Assembly: GCF_900182785.1 (NCBI RefSeq)
Contig: NZ_FXTS01000007.1
Location: forward strand, 124,001 to 188,000
Origin: Oceanospirillum linum
GTDB lineage: Bacteria > Pseudomonadota > Gammaproteobacteria > Pseudomonadales > Halomonadaceae
DNA: 64,000 nucleotides
Direction of reading: 5' to 3'
The notes below the pieces were generated by a model. The model was given only the letters and a program-made list of their open reading frames with translations. It was not told where the DNA came from and ran no database searches. Positions 52,293 to 61,579 of the stretch are shown one piece after another (position 1 is the stretch's first letter; each line of letters opens with the position of its first letter). A program made the translations under genes and the position numbers.

Positions 52293-53283
52293 TGTGGGCC
52301 CGCATATCCGGATCGGCTAGAGCACGTTCCATAAATTGATTGGATGTTTCACTGGCCTGGAGTGTTACCGGGTTGAGGCCGAGGTCTCTTGCAATCGCTG
52401 ACAACTCGAAATGATCTTCCATCTGCTGGATCAGGCGCTCTTTCAAAACGATACAGCCGTTGATTGAGGTATTAGGCAGAAGTAATAGAAAGCTGTTGTC
52501 GCTCATACGATAAATTTCATCCCCGGTTCTGCCAACCTCTTCCATAATTTGAGACACCTTAATAAACAGATTGCGTGTTTTATATTCGCCCTGGCGGGCA
52601 GTGAAGTCTTCAATATTGTGAATTGTAAACAGCAGTGCTGAAAGAGGGCGGCGGGTTGCTTTTGCACGGGAAACTTCCGCTACCAGTCGTTTACTCAGCT
52701 GGTTGGCAGAAAAGGCTCCTGTCAGACTGTCCTTACCACTGAGTCTTTCCAGTGTCTGTGTTTGACTTTCCTGGGTGTAGGCAAAGATAAAGCAGATACC
52801 GGAAAAAAGGCTTAGGTTGATGGCAAGGTCGATCAATATCAGAGGATTGATCTGTTCCACGGCAAAAAAAACAAACAGAGAGAAGAATAATAATAAACTA
52901 AAAGAGGCTTGGCGGACCGGTAAAATAAAGTAGGTCAGCACTGGGACCATATAAAGCCACTGCCGGTAGAGAGGATCAAACAGAGGGCCACTGTTCAGAA
53001 CAACCAGACCAAGCAAAACAAGCAACGGGTACGGTGTGATATCCCGGCTTTCATTACTCTGAAATAGCCGGATAAGCGCCAATACCAGAATAAACGGGCT
53101 GGATAGAGCTGGCCAGAGAATTTGTTGATAGTGCCCGAGCATATAGTGATACCAAGCGATAATCGCCAGAACAAAAGCCAGGGAAAAATAGAGCCCTGCC
53201 GTGACTTTGTCTCGCATTTTAGACGTGTTCTGGCCCAGATCAATCATATAAATTCTGCTCGTTCTGAATATCGATAAAATCAC
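52282..53283 (-). CDS. Membrane protein with degenerate GGDEF domain (second of pair)
   Basis: About five to six membrane segments (residues about 28-170) precede a GGDEF-fold domain (about 180-333) that starts with a normal DSLTGAFSANQL. The active-site motif RYGGDEF is replaced by RMSDNSF (259-265), so metal binding and cyclase activity are unlikely (inference). A GTG start at 53283 overlaps the upstream stop (GTGA); an ATG at 53247 is the alternative. The downstream EamA gene overlaps its end. It may act as a receptor or a scaffold, but nothing in the sequence shows which. Confidence 0.85.
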   Translation of the reverse strand: MILSIFRTSRIYMIDLGQNTSKMRDKVTAGLYFSLAFVLAIIAWYHYMLGHYQQILWPALSSPFILVLALIRLFQSNESRDITPYPLLVLLGLVVLNSGPLFDPLYRQWLYMVPVLTYFILPVRQASFSLLLFFSLFVFFAVEQINPLILIDLAINLSLFSGICFIFAYTQESQTQTLERLSGKDSLTGAFSANQLSKRLVAEVSRAKATRRPLSALLFTIHNIEDFTARQGEYKTRNLFIKVSQIMEEVGRTGDEIYRMSDNSFLLLLPNTSINGCIVLKERLIQQMEDHFELSAIARDLGLNPVTLQASETSNQFMERALADPDMRAHNAL

Positions 53284-54191
53284 TTTTCAGGTACAGGGGG
53301 GGCGCTAATGTCCTGTTGTTCAGCAAAGGCGATCGCTTCAGATGCCTTGTCCAGCAACTCCTGCTCAGTTTCGTGCTCTCCGGGAACGACGGCGGCCAGG
53401 TGCATGCATTCATTAAAGTTGTTGTAGTACTGATAGCAGATACTGAGGCTGTCCCGGAAAGAGCCGGAGGGGGTTAGTGCGACAAGGTAGTCATCAACCC
53501 GATAGAGGCGGTCAAAAGGGCGTAGAGCCTGGTTTATCAGTTCTGATGTTTTGCGCAATGTCAGATCTGAATATTCCTGACGGCCTTTGAAGCAGAGCAG
53601 AGACAGGCTGGTATTTTCCCGGTCAGCCCGTGCCAGCTCCCTTGGCAGGTCATCCCGTAATTGCTGAGTATTGTAAGCGGAGCTTTCGGCATCAAGACTG
53701 ACCAGCTCCTGTAGGTGCTGCTGTTTCTCTCTGTTGGTAAAAATGAAAATACAGGCTACAGAAGTAGCTGACCAGAACAGATAAAGTACCTGAAGCCTTT
53801 CAATCCCAGCCAGCTGGACCGTTGTGGATAGATTGAAAATCAGGGCGTAGCCCAGTGTCAGTGTCAGAGCCGACTTAAAAGGCAAAAGACTAAACAGGTA
53901 AAATGGCAGTATATAGGCCCAGTGAGCGCTCAGGATTACAGGAACCCAGAAGCCTGCAATCGTTAATGTAGCCACCATCGCAAGAATCAGAAGAGGCAAC
54001 ATGCGGGAAGGTTTCAGAGGGAAAACGAAGTTATAAAGGCCCGTCACAAGAAGAGTCAGGCTGATTAGCATCAGAGCCTCTCCTGCCTGGGGCAGTTGAT
54101 TCAGATACTGTGTCCAGCCCAATAGCAAGGTCGCTGCTCCGGCGAGGATAAAGTAAATGGCGTTCAGGCGTGCTTTGTACTTGGTGTCCAT
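53280..54191 (-). CDS. Membrane protein with degenerate GGDEF domain (first of pair)
   Basis: Five or six membrane segments (residues about 10-152) precede a GGDEF-like domain (about 162-295). The usual DxLTGLxNR start is eroded to SLDAESSAYNTQQL, and the active-site GGDEF reads VDDYL (232-236) within LYRVDDYLVALTP. Diguanylate cyclase activity is therefore unlikely (inference). It shares architecture with the next gene, which overlaps it by 4 bp, so the pair may have arisen by duplication. It diverges from proA. Confidence 0.83.
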   Translation of the reverse strand: MDTKYKARLNAIYFILAGAATLLLGWTQYLNQLPQAGEALMLISLTLLVTGLYNFVFPLKPSRMLPLLILAMVATLTIAGFWVPVILSAHWAYILPFYLFSLLPFKSALTLTLGYALIFNLSTTVQLAGIERLQVLYLFWSATSVACIFIFTNREKQQHLQELVSLDAESSAYNTQQLRDDLPRELARADRENTSLSLLCFKGRQEYSDLTLRKTSELINQALRPFDRLYRVDDYLVALTPSGSFRDSLSICYQYYNNFNECMHLAAVVPGEHETEQELLDKASEAIAFAEQQDISAPPVPEK

Positions 54192-54327
54192 TCGCGTATA
54201 GTTGCCAGTTCTGGAAATGAATACAGCGGATTATAACGATTACAGCCCTTAAAGGTAGAGGGTGTTCCAGATATTTGTTACAGGAAAACAGTCGCAGAAA
54301 ATAAGAGCATCAGGGTTTACTAACACC

Positions 54328-55584
54328 ATGAATATCAAACAGTATATGCAGGAGATGGGTCAAAAAGCCCGTCTCGCCTCACGCGCTATCGCAAAAGCAG
54401 ATACCGGCTTAAAAAACAAAGCCCTTCTGGCCACCGCAGATGCCCTGGATGCAGCCCGACCGATACTGGCCGCTGAAAATGAAAAAGACCTGGCAAATGG
54501 TCGTAACAATGGTTTGGACAGCGCCCTTTTGGATCGTTTGGCACTGACTCCCAAGGTCATCGACACCATGATTGAAGGCTTACGTCAGGTTGCGGCTCTA
54601 CCTGACCCTATCGGTGAAATCACCGATATGAATTTTCGCCCGAGTGGTATTCAGCTAGGTAAAATGCGTGTTCCTCTTGGTGTCATTGGTATTATTTATG
54701 AATCCCGCCCTAACGTCACTGTGGAGGCGGCCAGCCTCTGCCTGAAGTCCGGAAATGCGGTGATACTTCGCGGTGGTTCTGAGGCCATTCATTCTAATCA
54801 GGCGATTGCCCGATGTATTGCCCAGGGGCTTGCGGCTGCGGATTTACCGGCGGCCACGGTTCAGGTTGTTGAGACGACTGACCGGGCTGCGGTAGGTGAG
54901 CTGATTACCATGCCAGAATTTGTAGATGTGATTGTGCCCCGGGGTGGCAAGGGTCTGATTGAACGGGTTAGCAAAGATGCCTCCGTGCCTGTGATTAAGC
55001 ATCTTGATGGTATCTGTCATGTCTATATTGATGATCAGGCCGATCTGGATAAGGCTGTTAAGATCGCCGTAAATGCTAAGACTCACCGCTATGGTACCTG
55101 TAATACTATGGAAACCTTGTTGGTAGCTGAGTCCGTTGCAGCAAAGGTACTGCCTTTGTTGGCAGAGGAGTATACGGCGAAAGGTGTTGAGCTGAGAGGC
55201 TGTGAGAAAACCCGCGCTATTCTCGCCGATGCCATTCCGGCGACGGAAGAAGACTGGAGTACGGAGTATCTGGCCCCGATACTGGCGATCAAGGTGGTGT
55301 CATCTGCAGATGAAGCGATTGATCACATTAATGATTTTGGTTCTCATCATACGGATGCCATTGTGACTGAAAATTACACCCTGGCGCGCCGTTTTCTGGC
55401 CGAGGTGGACTCCAGCTCGGTGATGATCAATGCTTCGACCCGTTTCGCGGATGGGTTCGAGTATGGCTTAGGTGCTGAGATCGGTATCTCCACTGATAAA
55501 ATTCATGCCCGTGGCCCGGTTGGTTTGGAAGGTCTGACCTCCCGGAAATATGTGGTCTTTGGTGATGGCCATATCCGTGACTAG
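54328..55584 (+). CDS. proA: Gamma-glutamyl phosphate reductase ProA
   Basis: ProA reduces gamma-glutamyl phosphate to glutamate semialdehyde in proline synthesis (family knowledge). The aldehyde-dehydrogenase-fold enzyme has catalytic Cys258 in HRYGTCNTMETLL, plus VPLGVIGIIYESRPNVTVEA, LCLKSGNAVILRGGSEA and the C-terminal IHARGPVGLEGLTSRKYV. The ATG at 54328 gives 418 residues; the frame extends to 54262 without family similarity. A terminator follows before nadD. Confidence 0.98.
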   Translation: MNIKQYMQEMGQKARLASRAIAKADTGLKNKALLATADALDAARPILAAENEKDLANGRNNGLDSALLDRLALTPKVIDTMIEGLRQVAALPDPIGEITDMNFRPSGIQLGKMRVPLGVIGIIYESRPNVTVEAASLCLKSGNAVILRGGSEAIHSNQAIARCIAQGLAAADLPAATVQVVETTDRAAVGELITMPEFVDVIVPRGGKGLIERVSKDASVPVIKHLDGICHVYIDDQADLDKAVKIAVNAKTHRYGTCNTMETLLVAESVAAKVLPLLAEEYTAKGVELRGCEKTRAILADAIPATEEDWSTEYLAPILAIKVVSSADEAIDHINDFGSHHTDAIVTENYTLARRFLAEVDSSSVMINASTRFADGFEYGLGAEIGISTDKIHARGPVGLEGLTSRKYVVFGDGHIRD

Positions 55585-55604
55585 CTGTAGCGTCGCGTTA
55601 TCAG

Positions 55605-55631
55605 CGGCAGGTCAGTAGGCCTGCCGTTTTT
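55605..55631 (+). terminator. Intrinsic terminator after proA
   Basis: A 7-bp stem CGGCAGG/CCTGCCG with an 8-nt loop is followed by TTTTT. Confidence 0.85.
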
Positions 55632-55673
55632 GTATCTGCAATGACTCTAACTTAAATAGTTTCTGATAATCTT

Positions 55674-56330
55674 ATGCCTGATAAACCTGATGTTATCGCT
55701 GTGATGGGGGGGACTTTTGACCCGGTTCATAATGGGCATCTTCGATCAGCTCTGGAGCTGAGGCAGCTATTGGCGCTGGATGAAGTTCGTTTGGTTCCCT
55801 GTCATCAAACTCCACATCGAGAACAGCCTCAAAGAAGCAGCCAGCAGAGACTGCATATGCTCGACCTGGCTGTTGCTGGTGAAGCCGGGCTGTATATCGA
55901 TGACCGGGAGCTCCGTCTTGATCAGCCTTCCTATTCGGTTTTGACGCTACAGGGGCTGCGTAAAGAGCTGGGTGATGAGGCTGTGCTTTGTTGGGTTATG
56001 GGGGTTGATGCGTTTGCCCACTTTACCTCCTGGTATAAGTGGCGGGAAATTCTAACGCTGGCCAATCTTATTATAATGACACGTCCGGGTTTTGAATTAG
56101 TCTCAGGCTCAGAAGAGAAAAGGCTTTGGCAGGAGCGTGCCGTTGAGGTGTCTGAACTGTATCTGCACCCTTTCGGGAAAGTTCTGCCCGTCAGCCTGCC
56201 CTCGCAGCTGGAAATTTCTGCAACCTATATCCGTCAGCAGTTATCACAGGGACAATCTGTGCGCTACCTGCTCCCTGATTCGGTTATCAACTATATCGGG
56301 ACCCATAAGCTGTATGTCAAAGTGTCCTGA
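55674..56330 (+). CDS. nadD: Nicotinate-nucleotide adenylyltransferase NadD
   Basis: NadD makes deamido-NAD from nicotinate mononucleotide and ATP (family knowledge). The nucleotidyltransferase motif GGTFDPVHNGHL is at residues about 12-23, followed by PCHQTPHR and WVMGVDAFAHFTSW. The C-terminal ISATYIRQQL contains the ISxTxxR-type motif. The 218-residue length is standard. It leads the nadD-rsfS-rlmH-mrdA-rodA set in the usual gammaproteobacterial order. Confidence 0.97.
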   Translation: MPDKPDVIAVMGGTFDPVHNGHLRSALELRQLLALDEVRLVPCHQTPHREQPQRSSQQRLHMLDLAVAGEAGLYIDDRELRLDQPSYSVLTLQGLRKELGDEAVLCWVMGVDAFAHFTSWYKWREILTLANLIIMTRPGFELVSGSEEKRLWQERAVEVSELYLHPFGKVLPVSLPSQLEISATYIRQQLSQGQSVRYLLPDSVINYIGTHKLYVKVS

Positions 56331-56518
56331 TCCTTTCGGTATTTGAGCGCGTTTTTTTGCCTGATGTTAAACTAATGTCTCTTTTTATGGCTTTTGGCGT
56401 GAGTTTTTACAGGGAAATGAACATTAAGGCTACAAAGCTGCTCTAACTTGTAAGACAATTGAGTTCTTATTTGATTAATCCTGAATTCGTCTGGTTAATC
56501 CTGAAAATCTGAGGTCCT

Positions 56519-56896
56519 ATGCAAACAGAACAACTCAAGCAGCTGGTTATTGACTCGCTGGAAGAGATGAAGGGTAACGATATTGTGGTGCTTGATGTCA
56601 GAGGCAATACAAGTGTTACCGATTTTATGGTTATCGCCAGCGGTACATCTAACCGCCATGTGGCCTCCATGGCTAATAATGTGGTGGTGAATGTTAAAGA
56701 GCAGGGCGTTCGTCCGCTGGGCGTGGAAGGTCAGACCGGTAGTGAGTGGGTTCTGGTGGATTTGGGGGGTATTGTTGTTCATATCATGCAGCCAGCAACC
56801 CGCCAATTCTATGACCTTGAGCGTCTCTGGAGTGATTTACCGGAGGATTCTGTTGTGGAGTCCGGAATCCAGGAGTCGTCGGAGAGCCATTCTTGA
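56519..56896 (+). CDS. rsfS: Ribosomal silencing factor RsfS
   Basis: RsfS binds L14 and blocks joining of the 30S and 50S subunits when nutrients fall (family knowledge). The 125-residue product shows DIVVLDVRGNTSVTDFMVIA, SGTSNRHVASMANNVV, EGQTGSEWVLVDLGGIVVHI and RQFYDLERLW. Its stop overlaps the rlmH start. Confidence 0.97.
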   Translation: MQTEQLKQLVIDSLEEMKGNDIVVLDVRGNTSVTDFMVIASGTSNRHVASMANNVVVNVKEQGVRPLGVEGQTGSEWVLVDLGGIVVHIMQPATRQFYDLERLWSDLPEDSVVESGIQESSESHS

Positions 56897-57360
56897 GGAT
56901 CAAGCTTATTGCAGTGGGCACTAAAATGCCCAAGTGGGTAGAGCAAGGCTACGAAGAGTATGCTAAACGTCTGCCCCGGGAGTTTTCTCTGGAATTGATG
57001 GAGATTGCTCCCGGCAATCGCGGTAAGAACGCTGATATTGAGCGTGCAATCCGAAAAGAAGGTGAGCTGATGATGTCTAAGATCAGCTCATCTGACCATG
57101 TGGTTGCTCTCGAAGTACTCGGGAAAACATGGTCGACGGAGCAGCTGGCAAAAGAAGCTGAAGGCTGGCAAATGCTCGGTCGTGATGTTTGTCTGCTGGT
57201 TGGTGGCCCTGAAGGCCTTGCCCAGGAGTGTAAACAAAGAGCAAATCAGCAATGGTCACTATCGCCTCTCACACTGCCACACCCTATGGTGAGGCTCCTG
57301 TTAGCGGAGCAGGTTTACCGGGCCTGGAGTGTTATTCAGGGGCACCCTTATCATCGCTAA
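56893..57360 (+). CDS. rlmH: 23S rRNA pseudouridine-1915 N3-methyltransferase RlmH
   Basis: RlmH is a SPOUT-fold enzyme that methylates pseudouridine 1915 in helix 69 of 23S rRNA (family knowledge). The 155-residue product begins with LIAVGTKMPKWVEQGY and shows LLVGGPEGLAQECK and LTLPHPMVRLLLAEQVYRAW. The start is TTG, overlapping the rsfS stop as TTGA. No ATG lies near the expected N-terminus, and the TTG reading gives the family's normal start. Confidence 0.96.
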   Translation: MRIKLIAVGTKMPKWVEQGYEEYAKRLPREFSLELMEIAPGNRGKNADIERAIRKEGELMMSKISSSDHVVALEVLGKTWSTEQLAKEAEGWQMLGRDVCLLVGGPEGLAQECKQRANQQWSLSPLTLPHPMVRLLLAEQVYRAWSVIQGHPYHR

Positions 57361-57393
57361 AACTCTCATCTTTCCAAGAACGGTGATAACCGG

Positions 57394-59274
57394 ATGTCTG
57401 AAAAACGCACACTGAAAAACCTCGACCTTGAATACCGTCTTTTCAAGGAACGGATCTTTGTCGCTTTTGCCATCGTTATCCTTCTTGTTATGGTACTTGT
57501 TTCCCGCATGGTTTATCTGCAGGTATACCAGTACGACGTCTATAGTACCAAGTCCGATAAAAACAGAATGCACGTAAGGGCTATTCCCCCGACCCGAGGC
57601 CTTATCTTTGATGGCAAAGGGCGTGTATTGGCAGAAAACCTGCCCAGTTATAACCTGATGTTTGTTCGTGAGCAGGCGAAAGATATTCAAGGTGTACTGA
57701 ACACTCTGTCGGAGGTTCTGGAACTGAGTGAAACTCAGCAAAAAGAGATTGCCGAGCAGACTTATAGCCAGCGCCGGCCATTCCACTCCGCCCTTCTGTT
57801 AAGCCAGCTAACAGAAGAACAGATCGCTAAAATTTCTGTCAATCGTTATCGTCTTCCTGGTGTTGAGATTGAAGCTCAGCTGATTCGCCACTATCCGTAT
57901 GGACCGATGACAGCTCATGTTCTGGGCTATGTTTCCCGTATTAGTGAGCTGGATCTTAAGAAAGTTGACCGTTCTCAGTATGCGGGGACTTACTATATTG
58001 GAAAGAGTGGAATTGAGCGTCAGTATGAAGAGACCCTGCATGGAAAAGTGGGGGTTCAAACGGTTGAGACCAATGCCCGCGGGCGGGTGCTAAGTATTCT
58101 GGATGAGACTTTACCTGAGCCAGGAAAATCCCTGAAGCTACACCTGGATGCTGATCTTCAGTATGCCGCGATGCGTGCACTATCCGGCTTTCGTGGCTCT
58201 ATCGTGGCTATTGAGCCTAAAACAGGCGGTATCCTGGCGATCGCCAGCACGCCAAGTTTTGATCCTAATCTATTTGTTTCCGGTATTGACGGCAAGACCT
58301 ATAAAGAGTTGATTACCTCCCGTGACCTGCCCATGTTTAACCGGAGTATCCGGGGGAACTATCCTCCTGCTTCAACTATTAAAGCTTTTATGGCAATTGC
58401 CGGGCTTGAAGAGGGGATTGTCACTCAGGACTTTACCATTGAAGACCCCGGCTGGTTTCAGTTACCAAATGATGATCGTTATTACCGCAACTGGAAGCGG
58501 ATTGGGCACGGTACAGTGGACTTGAGAAAAGCGATTGTGGTTTCAAACGATACCTACTTTTATAACCTGGCCTACAATTTAGGCATTGATCGTATTTATC
58601 CCTTTATGCAGCGTTTTGGATTTGGTTTGAATACAGCACTGGATATACCTCAGGCCTCTCCAGGGCTTATGCCAAGTCGCGACTGGAAACGCACCAAACG
58701 GAAGTCTCCCTGGTTTCCGGGTGAAACACTAAGTGTTGGAATTGGCCAGGGGTATTGGCAGGCAACGCCCCTGCAGATTGCGACGTCAATGGCGGTGCTG
58801 GCTAACAGGGGTAAGTGGGTACAGCCCCGATTGGTAAAAAGTATTGATAGTAAAGACGTCGCCGCTGATAACAAAGAATCTCCAAAAGATATCGTGCTAT
58901 CCGATGAGCGTTACTGGGACATCGCTATAGAAGCTATGGTTGATGTGGTTCATAGTGGAACGGGGACAGCGCGACGGATCGGTAAGCGGGTTGACTATAC
59001 CATTGCAGGTAAAACCGGTACCGCTCAGGTAAAAAGCATCAAACAAGACGAAGTTTACGATGAAAGCAAACTGGCCGAGCGCCACCGGGATCATGCAATG
59101 TTTGCCGGTTTTGCTCCGGCCCATGATCCGAAAATTGCATTGGCGGTCATCGTAGAAAATGCGGGTAGCGGCAGCACGACAGCCGCACCCATCGCTCAGA
59201 TGGTTTTTGATGCTTACCTGAAAAAAGAGCGTGGTCTGAGGCTGACTGACTCAGCGGGCGGAGGAAAACAGTGA
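57394..59274 (+). CDS. mrdA: Peptidoglycan D,D-transpeptidase PBP2
   Basis: PBP2 crosslinks the lateral wall as part of the RodA-PBP2 elongasome (family knowledge). One N-terminal membrane helix (about residues 22-43) is followed by the pedestal domain with PPTRGLIFDGKGRVLAENL and by the transpeptidase domain. The nucleophile is Ser327 in PPASTIKAF, then SND (VVSNDTYFY) and AGKTGTAQV. The 626-residue length is standard. Its stop overlaps the rodA GTG. Confidence 0.98.
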   Translation: MSEKRTLKNLDLEYRLFKERIFVAFAIVILLVMVLVSRMVYLQVYQYDVYSTKSDKNRMHVRAIPPTRGLIFDGKGRVLAENLPSYNLMFVREQAKDIQGVLNTLSEVLELSETQQKEIAEQTYSQRRPFHSALLLSQLTEEQIAKISVNRYRLPGVEIEAQLIRHYPYGPMTAHVLGYVSRISELDLKKVDRSQYAGTYYIGKSGIERQYEETLHGKVGVQTVETNARGRVLSILDETLPEPGKSLKLHLDADLQYAAMRALSGFRGSIVAIEPKTGGILAIASTPSFDPNLFVSGIDGKTYKELITSRDLPMFNRSIRGNYPPASTIKAFMAIAGLEEGIVTQDFTIEDPGWFQLPNDDRYYRNWKRIGHGTVDLRKAIVVSNDTYFYNLAYNLGIDRIYPFMQRFGFGLNTALDIPQASPGLMPSRDWKRTKRKSPWFPGETLSVGIGQGYWQATPLQIATSMAVLANRGKWVQPRLVKSIDSKDVAADNKESPKDIVLSDERYWDIAIEAMVDVVHSGTGTARRIGKRVDYTIAGKTGTAQVKSIKQDEVYDESKLAERHRDHAMFAGFAPAHDPKIALAVIVENAGSGSTTAAPIAQMVFDAYLKKERGLRLTDSAGGGKQ

Positions 59275-60419
59275 GTACACGTGATTTTTTGCACCGGTTG
59301 CCAGGGGCTGCTAATGCATTCCAGCGTCCTGCTGGTTGGCTGGAACGGATCCATATCGATTTCTGGATGCTGATGATTCTGTTTGTTCTCATCAGTTGCG
59401 GCCTTTTTGTACTTTATAGTGCATCTGGTGAGAGCCTGCATGATGTCGAACGCCAGGGGATGCGTTTTCTTGTGGCTCTGGCAGGCATGTTTATTATTGC
59501 TCAGATTGAGCCGCGGCACCTGCAGCGCTGGACGCCTGTTTTTTACCTGGCCGGGGCCGTTCTTTTACTGGCTGTTTTACTGTTTGGTGTTGGTGCAAAA
59601 GGGGCGCAGCGCTGGATTCAGATACCGGGCATTGGTTTTCGCTTTCAGCCATCGGAAATTATGAAGCTGGCGATGCCGATGATGGTTGCCTGGTTTCTGG
59701 CTAATCGACCTTTACCCCCGGGTTGGAAACATTTATTGATTTCAGCTGTCATTATTGGGATACCCGTGTTGATGATTGCCCGGCAGCCTGATTTAGGAAC
59801 TTCGCTTTTGGTAGCCGCTGCTGCTGTTTTCGTTGTGCTGCTGGCGGGGTTGAGCTGGAAACTGATCGGCGGTTTTATTGTCCTCGGCATTTCCGCACTA
59901 CCGGCACTCTGGTATGTGATGCATGATTATCAACGTCAGCGAGTACTGACTTTCCTTAACCCGGAGATTGATCCTTTAGGTTCTGGCTGGAACATCATTC
60001 AGTCAAAAACAGCCATTGGTTCTGGCGGTGTTTATGGGAAGGGGTGGCTTCAGGGAACCCAGTCGCAACTTGAGTTTCTTCCTGAACGGCATACGGATTT
60101 TATTATCGCTGTACTGGCTGAAGAGTTTGGCCTGGTTGGTATTGGCCTCATTCTGTTGGCCTACCTTGCGATTATTGGCCGCGGGCTCTTTATTGCATTA
60201 AATGCTCAGGATACCTACGGCCGTTTAGTGGCTGGCAGTATTACACTGACATTTTTTGTCTATGTGTTCGTTAATATTGGTATGGTCAGTGGGTTATTGC
60301 CAGTGGTGGGGGTTCCGCTACCTCTGGTGAGTTATGGCGGCACTTCTATTGTTACTTTGATGGCAGGATTCGGGATTCTGATGTCGATTCACACCCATCG
60401 AAGCTTAGTTCGAAAGTAA
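59271..60419 (+). CDS. rodA: Rod-shape SEDS glycosyltransferase RodA
   Basis: RodA polymerises glycan strands from lipid II in lateral-wall growth (family knowledge). The SEDS protein has about ten membrane segments, the RFQPSEIMKLAMPMM motif, ARQPDLGTSLLV and the late loop with PERHTDFIIAVLAEEFG. The C-terminal VGVPLPLVSYGGTS is also typical. It starts at GTG overlapping the mrdA TGA, so expression is coupled. The 382-residue length is near the norm. Confidence 0.98.
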   Translation: MSTRDFLHRLPGAANAFQRPAGWLERIHIDFWMLMILFVLISCGLFVLYSASGESLHDVERQGMRFLVALAGMFIIAQIEPRHLQRWTPVFYLAGAVLLLAVLLFGVGAKGAQRWIQIPGIGFRFQPSEIMKLAMPMMVAWFLANRPLPPGWKHLLISAVIIGIPVLMIARQPDLGTSLLVAAAAVFVVLLAGLSWKLIGGFIVLGISALPALWYVMHDYQRQRVLTFLNPEIDPLGSGWNIIQSKTAIGSGGVYGKGWLQGTQSQLEFLPERHTDFIIAVLAEEFGLVGIGLILLAYLAIIGRGLFIALNAQDTYGRLVAGSITLTFFVYVFVNIGMVSGLLPVVGVPLPLVSYGGTSIVTLMAGFGILMSIHTHRSLVRK

Positions 60420-60518
60420 TCTCTCAGAGTTTTGAGAGGAGATTAATGTTTTTTATTTGCTTGTTTTGTTAGAGTGCACAAAATATAAGCAAGCTTATTC
60501 AGTTTTGGACGTGACAGC

Positions 60519-61565
60519 ATGAGACATCTGATGAATATCAAAACCACTTTATATCGTTGGTTTGGACGTAGCTCCATTGCAGCGTTGGCCTTTGTTCCGA
60601 TAGGCTGCGCCACTGCCAATACACCGGAGCAACCAACGCAGACTGAATACGAGCGTAATGTACTGATTGAAGATTTTGTTACCGAGATGGTTCGTGATCA
60701 CGGCTTTACACCATCTGCTTTGAAAACTGTTCTGGATAAAGCAGAGAAGAAGCAGAGTATTCTGGATGCGATCTCCCGTCCGGCAGAAAAGACCTTAGAG
60801 TGGAAAGATTATCGCAAGATTTTTATTACCGATAAACGTATTACTGGTGGTGTTCGCTTTATGCGTAAACACCGGGTCGTTCTTGAACGCGCTGAAATGA
60901 TTTACGGTGTCCCGAAAGAAATTATCACTGCGATTATCGGTGTCGAGACTTACTATGGACGCATGGCAGGTAACTATAGGGTTGTCGATGCTTTAAGCAC
61001 TCTGGCTTTTGACTATCCACCCCGTGCTGAATTTTTCCGTGGTCAGCTAAAAGAGTATTTTATTCTGGCGCGTGAAGAGAGTATCGACCCGTTGTCTATT
61101 AAAGGATCTTATGCCGGCGCCATGGGGTATGGTCAATTTATTCCAAGCAGTTATCGTAATTTTGCCGTCGACTTTGACGGTGATAAAAAGCGTGATATCT
61201 GGAATAACCCAACGGATGCCATTGGTAGTGTTGCTAATTATTTCAAAGAGCACCACTGGCAGACAGGTGAGCCCGTCGTTGTCCCTGCTACCGTTCAGGG
61301 CGATGCTTACAGCGAGTTTGTTAACACGAGTCTGAAGCCAGAGCTTTCGGTTCAGGAATTGGCTGAAAAGGGGTTTACACCAAAGGATCGTCGTCGTTAC
61401 TCCGGTATGGCTACAGCTATGGAACTGCAGGGTGAAAAGGGTGTTGAGCATTGGTTAGGGCTCAGGAATTTTTACGTAATTACCCGCTATAATCACAGTA
61501 GGCTTTATGCGATGGCCGTGTATCAATTAAGTCAGAAAATAAAGCAAGCAGACCAGCAGGGATAG
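60519..61565 (+). CDS. mltB: Membrane-bound lytic murein transglycosylase B
   Basis: MltB cleaves glycan strands to 1,6-anhydro-MurNAc products (family knowledge). The catalytic Glu143 is in AIIGVETYYGRMAGNYRV, followed by LSTLAFDYPPRAEFFRGQL, GSYAGAMGYGQFIPSSYRNF and VDFDGDKKRDIWNNPTDAIG. A hydrophobic N-terminus ends in VPIGCATA, an atypical lipobox with Pro at -3, so lipid anchoring is probable but not certain. A second ATG four codons on is possible. Confidence 0.95.
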   Translation: MRHLMNIKTTLYRWFGRSSIAALAFVPIGCATANTPEQPTQTEYERNVLIEDFVTEMVRDHGFTPSALKTVLDKAEKKQSILDAISRPAEKTLEWKDYRKIFITDKRITGGVRFMRKHRVVLERAEMIYGVPKEIITAIIGVETYYGRMAGNYRVVDALSTLAFDYPPRAEFFRGQLKEYFILAREESIDPLSIKGSYAGAMGYGQFIPSSYRNFAVDFDGDKKRDIWNNPTDAIGSVANYFKEHHWQTGEPVVVPATVQGDAYSEFVNTSLKPELSVQELAEKGFTPKDRRRYSGMATAMELQGEKGVEHWLGLRNFYVITRYNHSRLYAMAVYQLSQKIKQADQQG

Positions 61566-61579
61566 GTGAGATAGAGTCG

